Shown: piece after piece, positions 54,700 to 64,000 of the stretch
Numbering within the stretch: the stretch's first letter is position 1
How the letters are laid out: each line of letters begins with the position of its first letter
Assembly: GCA_002205965.3 (NCBI GenBank)
Contig: NADL03000024.1
Span: forward strand, 682,001 to 746,000
DNA from: Kappaphycus alvarezii
Lineage: Eukaryota > Rhodophyta > Florideophyceae > Gigartinales > Solieriaceae
Length of the DNA stretch: 64,000 bases
Reading direction: 5' to 3'
Program-made: the position numbers and the translations under genes
The notes under the pieces: model-generated
The model's database searches: none
Seen by the model: only the letters and a program-made list of their open reading frames with translations
Told to the model about the DNA's origin: nothing

Positions 54700-55950
54700 C
54701 GCATTCACGCACTTTAGTACTCGGGATTCGGCCCACGCGAGCGCATTGGGTTAGGAGGACGGTTTTTAGGTGCTGGCAATGCGTTTCGTCCCATCGTACG
54801 TGTTCGGAAGTTAAAAAATCGCCCACACAACTCCAGTAAGATCTCACGTCGTGTTTAGTCGGATATAAGCGTAGCACTAAGCCTATTAAATAGACCTTTG
54901 AGAGCCCTTATACCACATTCTGCACTTTGTCCTTCGCTTGGTATAATGCGCTGCAGAATGATGTCAATCTCCGCAAGCTCCTCCGACTGAGGAATATCGC
55001 TCGTTTCGTTCATTTTGCGCCCCGAACGTTCTTACCCTTCGTACACCTCGTTTTATTAACAAATACGGAGTCTCCGAGAATTTTCAAGCCCGAAGGTGTT
55101 CTGTTATCACCGAGTTGGGTATGATAAAATCCAGAAACAGAGGCAAGCCTCGTGTCATGCCAGCTGCCGGAGTATTTTATGGCCGCATGTATGATCTCGC
55201 CATAAAAATTGAAGAAACAGGTTAGTGCCCTCTTCCTGTTGGGTGCAGCCCTCGAAGAACCCGTTCTCGAGGTATGCATCTCCATAGTTTTGGCAGCGAA
55301 ATCTTCCTCCGTCTGTGATTCCGAAAACACCCTTTAAAAGTGGACCAAACTTGAGATTTTTCTCGAATAGAGCATCAGATGCTCTTTGTTTCTTGAAAGT
55401 CGGCCAGCGGATGTTGAATTTGCTCGCTTGAGGAAGCTTTGTTGCTTTAAGAAGCAAATATAAAGAATATTCGAGCCATACACTTGGAGTAGGGGGAGCA
55501 ATTTCGAAGAATGGGCATAGCTGGTACGCTTTAACTCCTGTTTTCAAGTACGCAAGCGCGATACCTAGCAAGTCGACTGAAAAAAGGAGAGGCATTCGAC
55601 CTCTTTTGGACAAAGTCCTTCTGTAGGGGCTCCCAAATTCTTGCGTCTCTCGGGCGGCTTTAAAGAGAGGCAGGATTTGCTGGGTGAAGATAGATCTTGT
55701 GAATTTTGCAGTGACGATAAAATACAAGTCCCGGCCATGATTGAGCACCTTTTGCCAAGGGGCTCGCTCTTTGGATGTTCTGGTATGTTTCAACCCTTTT
55801 CTGGTATGTTATGGCTGCTGCGTGTGTCCGTTGGAACGTTCGGCTGTTGTTGCGTTTCCTGATTATCAAAGTTACGCTTAGAAAGGAAGCATATGCAGCT
55901 ACACAAGCTGCCATTGCGGCCTTTCGAAGTCTCATGTTCATGGTACACAC
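54700..55950 (-). pseudogene. PIF/Harbinger-like DDE transposase
   Basis: Minus strand. The N-terminus is MCTMNMRLRKAAMAACVAAY (55950), followed after a shift by FSVDLLGIALAYLKTGVKAY, LCPFFEIAPPTPSVWLEYSL and ASKFNIRWPTFKKQRASDAL. The catalytic core has GVFGITDGGRFRCQNYGDAY (first Asp, about 55.31 kb), FFNFYGEIIHAAIKYSGSWH with DTRLASVSGFY (second Asp, about 55.16 kb), and LQRIIPSEGQSAECGIRALK with the Glu (about 54.93 kb). ILLELCGRFFNFRTR follows. Breaks occur near 55780, 55250, 54990 and 54860 (stop). The triad is intact. Together with the convergent Myb-like gene it formed a two-gene element of at least 2.1 kb. No terminal repeats were identified. Confidence 0.85.
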
Positions 55951-56121
55951 GGGACTTCAACTGGCGGGCAGTCTGGTGGTCTGAATCGACCCTTCGAGCC
56001 CCGGTTCTGTCTACCAGATTTGGCGCTGCTCATGCCAAATCATTTGCGACTTGGCTCCTTATTGTTGGCGCAATTTTGACCAGGCGGCGATCTGGCTAAT
56101 TTCTGCAAGCACTTATTACTA

Positions 56122-56888
56122 GAGAGTTTACGCAAAGCCAAATTTCGTTAAGATATGGTCAGTTATGAGAAGATACCATATTTGGAAATGTGGTTACATT
56201 TAAAAGTTTACGCAAATTTTAAATGTGGGCAACTTTTTTTAGGGTAATATTTGCACTGTTGCACTGTATCGACATAATCTTTGCCCTGATGCTGATCGTA
56301 GGCACGTAACTCGCGGGGAGTTCTCAAAGCTGTTGGCCGGTCCGCTCGTAGAAGTTTTCCTGCACTTGATTTAACCCAAGGTCGAGTTTCAGAGCCGAAA
56401 GCACGCGATGAGGCGTACTGACTCCGCAATCAAGGCAACACCGAAGCGAATCTGGCGTCTTAGGCATCTGATCATTGCTGCGACAACACTTGAACGCAGA
56501 CTTCCAACGATCGCGCAGATCGGGCTCGTGCGAAAAGTTGTCCAACCAAAATGGCACTTTCGGGCCTTTTTTAGCATATCGAAAGCCGTACAGAGTACCT
56601 AGCTCGCGCTGGTAGAGTATGACAGAACTTTTTTGTCAAAATTCAGATTCACCAGACACGAAAAAATTACCGAGGAGGTGCCATTTGTGTGCACAGTGCG
56701 CAGTGCGCCAATTTCATTTTTGTTGATCATATTTCGCCTTGTTGTCGAAGCCAGTTTATGGTAAACTTTTAACGAAAAAACGAAGTTACCAAATATGGCT
56801 GGCGAATTTCGTTAAGATATGGTAAATTGTCAATTATCAACCACAACTGTACCATATCAAACCTAAATTATGCTTTGCGTAAACTCTC
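56122..56888. mobile_element. MITE-like element with 38-bp inverted repeats and TA duplication
   Basis: The ends GAGAGTTTACGCAAAGC (56122-56138, and inverted at 56872-56888) are perfect over 17 bases and match at 32 of 38 overall. Both sides carry TA (56120-56121, 56889-56890), the usual Tc1/mariner-type duplication. An internal hairpin at 56196-56226 (arms ACATTTAAAA/TTTTAAATGT) holds another GTTTACGCAAA core. TTTCGTTAAGATATGGT occurs twice, near 56144 and 56808. No intact gene lies inside, but minus-strand frames at 56324-56577 could be remnants. Confidence 0.87.
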
Positions 56889-57329
56889 TATTGATGCAGC
56901 TGCGCCGTGCCTTTGGGTGAAGACTTTTAGATACGTCGGGTAATTTACCTCCAAAAATTACGCAACACCAATGCGGGAACGATAGCATCCAGAAACAGTG
57001 TAACCCTGGGCCGATTTCGGGACCACACCGCTTTAGTTGTCAACAAGCAACGTCATGGGCGGTTACCCCTTTCCCCTATTATCTACAGCGTGCATGTCTC
57101 CAATCAGGCGACTCCAGGAGTCATCGAACATCTCCTTACCACATTTTGGGCGATTGAACTGAGAACCACGAGGAGGCAGTACGACTTGTCACGCAGAGGA
57201 CTGCCTCCATTGCCTCTACTTTCGTGCAGTTCTTGTTTCATCAACTGAAAAACCGTAAATGAATCTCTCTACTTTGAATCAGCCACGCGGATATAATGCG
57301 GATGGTACCGGTTACCATGTGGTTATCAG

Positions 57330-58080
57330 AGAGTACGCACACTCGAACAACAGGTATGCTGCGTATCTTCTTCTTGCAAATTGCGTATTCCTTCTCTGAA
57401 TGTAATCTAAAGCGCGTTGGTCAGGTATAAAACTACTACGAGGAATACGTGCGTCACAGCTGTCTGAACTGTTCTGGGAAGTAGTGGACGTATTTTTAGG
57501 GACGAGAATCGCGCTTAATGTACCGGGGTTGAATGTGAGGGTTTGGAGGGAGTTGCTCGCTGTTTTTGCTGGTAAGGTGCAGAAAAGGACGCGGTGAATA
57601 GGAAATATTTTGGGAGTTATTGACGGGACAGTGATAGGTATTGGTGACATAGGAGAAAGGAATATCAATCAGCGGGTGGTTTACAATGGGTATAAGCGTA
57701 AAAATGCGATCAAATTTCAGGCGATTACATCACCGTGTGATATGGCGATGCATCTGGCGAGGTCTATCTAGAAAAGGCGCCATTAGTGGTTACTGTAAGT
57801 GTAGATTGAATTTGATGCGTCTCTAGCTGGATTGATGGGAGTATGAGACATTCAATATAATCTCAGGGTTCATTATGAGATAACTCACTCAGGCTCTATT
57901 CTGGGCAAAGGGCAGACGCTATTCCACAGGGCGATTTCCAAGAGGGCGATGACAGTGTAGTGTTTTTTAGAGAGGTATATATGTAATGGGGTACGTTGAT
58001 TTAAAGAGAAAGCTGCTCTTAGGGAAATCTGCGGTTTGAAAGTTGTACGTCGCGGCAGTAATTGTAACAATCCCACGTAA
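57330..58080 (+). pseudogene. PIF/Harbinger-like DDE transposase fragment
   Basis: The plus strand shows GNILGVIDGTVIGIGDIGER with the first Asp, then NQRVVYNGYKRKNAIKFQAI and TSPCDMAMHLARSI, then KRRH where the family has 'EGRRHD' (57.6-57.79 kb). This order ('G.IDGT...I.RP....R..YNG.KR.HA.KFQ.V..P.G....L.GP..G..HD') is typical. Upstream FWEVVDVFLGTRIALN and downstream HRAISKRAMTV with FKEKAALREICGLKV are probable continuations in other frames. Stops are frequent. There is no partner gene. Confidence 0.65.
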
Positions 58081-61000
58081 CTGTATCTGCCCGAACAGTA
58101 TAGCTCAATACTTCAGAATTAATCCTCCTCAACTTCAGAAATATTTAGGTTGTCCTGGTATCAATTTAATAAGCTAGCGACCAGAAGGTAGAAGCGATTG
58201 TCAAGGAAAATTGCTGGGTTCCGACGGACTGAAATGGCAGGGATCAGGAAGCTTGGCGATTTTTCTCAACACGCTCCGCAATTTCAAGGCAAATGAATTT
58301 TTTAAGGTCAAAAATTCAGAAAAGAGCAACTATATTACAAACTATCATTCCTGCTACAAAGAAGCTTTTGTATGAGACAATAAGTAGTCTGTATTGGAGC
58401 ACGAATGTTGCTTTGGATCTTCAACATGAATTCGCGCATTTTTAGCCTCAAGGCTCCTCATATCGCGCTACTCCAGACCTAAACGTTCAGATTAGCCATT
58501 AATTATATTCTGCTCAAGGTACTGATTTTACAGTTTGATACTTTTCCGCTCAATCTAGAACTTCGCATTGTTCGATTCTTTCATCATCTCGCTCAGCATC
58601 ATCATTTTGTGTCTTTCATCTGTTAGAATAGCTTCTGAGGCATCTTTTGAGTAATTTTTCGTACTCCGTACTGTTAGAGGCGCTCCTTTTTATAGAAATG
58701 TCTCTACAAAAATATCTGTTCCAGCTTCTATCTTCTCTTCTTCATCTTCACCATTACCTGAATACCAGCCATCTTCTTCTAGATGAAATTCTTCATCGCC
58801 TACGAAATATCCCCTGGCGACTATTCCAACTCCTTTGTTTCTCAGATCGTTCCAGAGAGACGCCTATCCTTCTTATCTCGAAAGTCAAAATATTCTATAA
58901 GTCTCTTGAATCTGTCTTGAGCGGATTGCCAAGAAAGAAAAGTAAAAATTGTGTTTATCACTACAGCGATAAGCCATATTGTTATACCGCGCCACTATTT
59001 CAACCACGAAAAGAGATGTAGACCTTGGTAGAGGACACCTCTTTAGACAGAATCAGGTCATTTCTTGCTGTAAAGTTGAACTTTCCTCACGTCTTCTTGG
59101 ATCGTACTGTCGAGCGTTAATTCGCACCAGATAAGGAGCGGCCCGAAGCAGCGTCAAAAGTTAGAAGCTGGGAAGGAAGGTAAATGGAACAAAGAAGGAA
59201 ATAGCGTAAAGGTATCCGTCGTTGATAGTGAAGGTTGTGTGGTGGGTCTGGGCTTGGGTGAGGTCGATAATTTGTAAAGGATATGGGAAACGAAAGTTGG
59301 CTCAAAAGGGTAAATTGTAGCAGGCGTACTTCCTTATTTACTATGTTTACGACTTTGCGTCATTGCATAGTTGCAAAGTTCCTTTCTGTAGCTGGTAATG
59401 TTTCTGTAAAATTTTATGACTTTATTACAGTAATTATACAATTTCTGGCATACATAGTACAGTTATTGGTGAAATATGTAAACACCATGGCAGAAGTTCG
59501 AATTATAATACTTTTTAACATGAAATTGTCCCAACTTGCCTGAGCTTTTGCATGCTTTATTTAAAACCCAAAAGAACTTATTGCGGGGAGTTTAGAGAAG
59601 AAACTTTCAGCTTTTAGAGTATTTCAAATGAGCTATATTGTACAGTATAAGACAGAAATACTGTATTCCCAGTTCCACCGGCTTGTTATTTTGGTACAGT
59701 GATTTTAAACTATTTTTGGTTATTTTGGCACCAAATTTTGGCTCAATTTTATTCACTATTTGGGATTATACTGAATGTAACGTCAAGAACTCAACGGACC
59801 CACTCATCCGCCCACACTCAAAGGATAAAATGTAAGAAAATCACGGGGAGAAAGGCAACATCTAATTCCGATGCAAAGCTACCACTCAGTAGCCATTATT
59901 TACGAAGGTGCACCGCCCAGTCCTTCTCTGCCACCAAAAGCTTCCCTTCACCCGGTTTTCCACCATCTAATGGCGGTAATCCAACCATCCTGTATTCTGT
60001 CTGAGATTTTCGTGGTTCTGTCATGTTTATTCGTCGGTGGAAACAGTAGTAATGATAAATGGAAAAGTTATGTCGATTACTAACCGGACGTAGGAACTGG
60101 TACAAAAAACAATCGCGACTAAAAACGAGTCGTTTTATCATAATAATATCATAGCTACTATTCATCTCACCCAAGCCTGTGTGGCCACGGTTGTGATAGC
60201 AGATGCTGTAGAACTACCTGAAGATTGGCAGATGCTTTAGGATTACTGGAAGATTGAGTTTTACAGCTTTGTTTGGCCCAGAGGGCGAAATATAGAAAAA
60301 ACAAATCTTGATAATTTTCGTCTTCAAATATCTTGTCCCGAAGCATCTCAGAAAAAACTTTTGGAGTCAAGCCTTTATGAGGAATCAATCACTCAGAGAC
60401 ATAATCCCCATTTCGTAACATAATAGGAAAATTCTCAAATAAGTAAGCTGTAGAACACTATAGAAAGAAGTGCTGCAAAAGCACACAGTATGTAAACCAC
60501 TGCTGCTTGTTTTCTACTGCTTCAATTACAGCACCGCACTCTAAATATGCGTGATAAATCAAAGAACACCTATTTTAAGACCTACATGTTATTGTATAAT
60601 GTTCTAAAAGATAAGGAGAATGCGTCGTTAGGATTATTCTTCGTGAATACATCGCAAGATTACTTGTTCTTGCACTAGATCGACCTCCAAAATTTCAAAT
60701 GTGTTTTTCGCTCGACACGAGCGCTAGGTCGTAACGGGGGCACTGGTTGACGCCGATACAGATGTCTGGCGCGGTGCCACGGATAGAAGACTCCCCTTAT
60801 CAATATGTTACACTCACAGTGTGCGGGCTGTCAGTTGTGTGTTCGAATTGTCTCTGCCCGTTTCCAATGGGGAGACATGCTTTACTCCACTGATATAGTA
60901 CTACTAGTCACGCAACCTGTCGGCCGCTAGGTAGAACGCAAGTGGATAAAATACATGTGAAAATCAGGGAGAGCCTCTCCAGCACGAAACAATCAATGCA

Positions 61001-64000
61001 CCTCGTTCGGTCATCTATCACCATTAATTGAAAGTACTTATGAGAGAAAGTAATTGATTGTAGACCACTTTTGTAGCTGCAACATCTATCATTAGCCTGC
61101 GCTCGGTAGTCACGGGAGATACGGGATATACATCAAAAATCAGCAGGAATCTGACATGCATGTAAATAGGAGTATTCTTTGCAATAGATAGACCGCAAAT
61201 CACCATTTATCGTAATTTCTTTATCGAATCCATCTATGTAAATAAGTTCTTCTTCCTTACAAAAACTGTTCTACTCTTTTATGAATTGGGACTGTAATAA
61301 CCTAAATTGCTGCATCGCTTCGTTTCATCGCAAAAGAGAATAATGTATCCCATCTGCGACGTGATATCGAAATATACGCGGTTGGGTAGCTGTATTTACT
61401 CAAAAATACAAGGAATCTTCTGTCAATGGTGCTTGCAACAGTGATAATTCTTCACCTGTCACCCAGCATACAGTCTTTGCAGTGGGCGAATATAATCTAG
61501 ACAGACCTTCTTTTTTTAACCTGAAAGAGTTAATAACGATCCACATGCCATCAGGCCTAGATTTTGTACATCATGCGAAATCTAAGTCCTCAGTAGGCAA
61601 TCGTAGCCTAAACATACTCTCATTATAGATATCTGAATCGTTTCATCTTCGAATATCTTGATGTTTAGTCTGAAAAAGTCAACTAATCCCGTTGTAGTGC
61701 AACATGCCGCCGTACTGTACTGTCAAAGGCATATGCTACTTTCTTTATCTTTTTCCAATGAATTTATTTCCTGGTAAATTCTCTGCTGTTAGCAGCTACT
61801 GTACGACCGAACCCACAGCTGTAATCCCCTTTTTCGTGGGAGACTATACTTTGGCCCAACTGGGCCTGATTCCACCAATAGGACCTTCTATCTCCAAATG
61901 GAAACCTTGTATTCTCGCCGGGAGCGGCCTCCAATTTTGCCAATTGCCATATCAACCTACCCCTAAGTGCTGATATTATGTGTGGTGTTGAGCGCACAAA
62001 ATATAAGCGATTGTTGAACTGTTGATTGATGCTTCCAGTGAAAATACCGAAGCATCAGACCATGTTCTATATAGAGAAAGTTCTGAACACCAGCAGAGTT
62101 AAATTGTAAGCAGACAGTACTGAATTCAAAGGTAATATAGAAAAAGCGACCCTACAGATATCAAACTACAAGGTTCTGAAGGCTCATGTAAAGATATCAT
62201 TGATAAAGACAGCATTAAACATCATTGCAAAGTTCCGTTAGTCCAATTGGCAAGGAGGCATAAAGTAATTGCTGCTTGGTAAGGTCCGAAATGTTTCGGG
62301 AACCAAGAAAGATAGCGACAATGGCTTAATATCACTGGCTTGAAACAAAGTGATATGATCTTATGTTTTACACTGATGCCTGAGTATAGTGCACAAGTTG
62401 CACTGATATCTTCCTAGATGGTAAATACTTAGGGTTTTACCATAGCCAAATAGTCTCATACTAGCTGTCCCTAATTGTTGGATGGCTTGTATCCATCCGG
62501 CAACTAAGGCTTCAGAATAAAAGGACTCCCGTTGTTGGCTTTGAAACTTGCTCCGAAATTTCGTCCTTGAGGACCATCCTTGAACCGAGGACCTCTGTGT
62601 CTGCTTTATGATTTTTTAATAATCTCCCCTACCCCTCGGGAATACTTTCGGCGGAATAATTTTGGCCATTTCTGCTGTTACCGACTTGGTACCCCTTGTC
62701 ACCGCGTATCTGTCCTAGTCTCGTACGCTACATAACATCCGTGTTTCCTTTTTCTGGCTTCAACATATTTTCCTTATTTGACCTGCACAGCTTGTCGCAC
62801 CGATAATTTGCGTCCACGCACAAGTGGAATTGCTAATTCCTGTGACTTTGGTATATCTATGATTATTTTTTTAGAGTAGGAGGCCCGGTGAGTCGAAACT
62901 CTTCATTGGGTTATTCTTGACTTTTTCTTAAAAGAAAGGTCATACTTTGAATTCGGTACAAAATGATCTCCAGAACACTCTGTATTAGGTTCAGTCTTAT
63001 AGCCTGGTAATGAACGTGTCCTACAGCCGCCCTAAGCCTTCTCCAACGCTCTACCATGCCACCAGGTGCCTTCTTCCAAGATGCTGCATTATCTTACAAA
63101 TACAGTAGCGTTTCAGAAGTAGGGATTAGTCATTGCAACACCGATTGCTTAATAAGAAAGTTAGTCCTGAGAGCTAGGTCGTTTCTTTGTTTTTTAATCA
63201 TCTTCTGAGTTTTTTTCGCTCAGTTGCTTGCTCGCTTGGGTTTCACGCATTTAAATACATCAATTTGTGCGGTTTTGGCACAAAGTAAATTGTCATCCGC
63301 TCTATAGAATTTAAAAATTCAGAAATCCTTCCCAGAGGGAGTCATTTACATAAATACCGAATATCTCCGTGATTTCCGAAGTTTTGCCTCTCCTTCAGAA
63401 ATAAACAGATAAGTATCCCCTTAAGGGTTTCTTTGGATTTGATTTTCAAATAATGTTGGATATTTTGCACTCAATGGTCTTCGATATTGTGAACACCGTA
63501 CAGCTGTATACGGAGCTTGAGAAATTTATCAGGAAATATATCGAAGAAGCTCATATCACTGAATCGTGTCTTTTGAACCCTTTCCGTCAGGCGGATTAAC
63601 TCTCTCTATTTTTGGTTTACTTCAATCATTGCTTAAATCTCATAATATTTTTGAAGGAACGAATTAGTTAGTCTGTGGAGTGGATATATGCTGCATACCT
63701 GACATGTTGTGAATAACATAATATATATCCACATAATATTGTTCCTTGATGATATAGAGAGCTTAATTGATGTTCACATTGCACTCTGGTTTTTCTCATT
63801 GCAAGTGTAAACCGTTCCTTAAGTTAATAGAAGTCCTTTGGAAAGTCCTTTTTATCGATGCCTTCAAAAAAGAAATTATATAAAAATGCTTTGGTTTTGT
63901 TTTCAATTGGTTTCTTGAAGTCCATTTTATTGTGGCCTGAATTTCCAAGCTTCCTGATTCTGTCCAAAAAGCTCCCAAGCTTGGAAAAGAGAGCAAGTAG
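58081..64000. other. AT-rich DNA, no gene recognised
   Basis: Nearly 6 kb with only short frames. Frames 58647-59021 (+), 60388-60167 (-) and 61704-61973 (+) match nothing I know. One compact ATG frame is listed separately. Confidence 0.45.
63453..63599 (+). other. 48-codon frame, unknown
   Basis: From ATG 63453: MLDILHSMVFDIVNTVQLYT, then ELEKFIRKYIEEAHITESC, to TAA. It has a protein-like helical composition and no family match; possibly the end of a lost transposon gene. Confidence 0.2.

Noticed and set aside
1..64000. tRNA, rRNA or snRNA genes
   Set aside because: Reading for box B-like GGTTCGAATCC patterns and conserved rRNA stretches gave no credible candidate; tRNAscan-SE and Infernal would settle this.

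Overview
This is a eukaryotic nuclear window. It has no bacterial operon signals; it carries a spliceosome gene (SYF1/XAB2), Golgi-type glycosyltransferase domains, a C2-domain protein, and a dense collection of eukaryotic transposons. A multicellular red alga is my best guess. The host genes appear intron-poor and lie in a compact C-rich island inside AT-rich, transposon-packed DNA, and one gene is an SppA protease of the type common in photosynthetic eukaryotes. The transposon families are equally at home in oomycetes and other protists, so the assignment is low to moderate confidence.

Layout. 1-11.3 kb: decayed DNA transposons (hAT-like; a Myb/SANT-like gene facing a DDE transposase; Tc1/mariner; pogo-like), with a C-rich minisatellite at 7.56-8.56 kb. 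11.9-20.3 kb: a KDZ-like transposase remnant split by a complete Ty3/gypsy chromovirus (13784-19653, minus strand) with GCTTC target duplications. 23.1-24.65 kb: a broken PIF1-type helicase. 25.53-29.51 kb: a 4-kb element with inverted ends and paired 20-bp palindromes, encoding a DDE-like transposase joined to a PD-(D/E)XK-type nuclease region. I find this the most interesting object here. 30.2-31.9 kb: a non-LTR retrotransposon remnant with YADD reverse transcriptase and a restriction-like endonuclease.

31.9-43.7 kb is the host gene island: a proline-rich protein of unknown function (-), a copine-like C2 protein (+), SppA (-), a GT8-GT64 glycosyltransferase (-) and SYF1/XAB2 (+). Only SYF1 is nearly intact; the others are broken by frameshifts. 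CAGTA/TACTG repeats sit in the upstream regions of these genes. 46.5-58.1 kb: two related DDE transposases with a LINE fragment between them, a second copy of the YADD-type LINE, another Myb/DDE convergent pair, a MITE with TA duplication and 38-bp inverted repeats, and one more DDE remnant. 58.1-64 kb shows no recognisable gene.

Most breaks are single-base shifts between frames that remain otherwise readable. The chromovirus has LTRs with no substitutions yet four breaks in pol, so some shifts may be assembly indels. The old DNA transposons also contain true stop codons and are genuinely decayed. Many open frames on the strand opposite real genes, and frames starting at TTG or GTG, were discarded.
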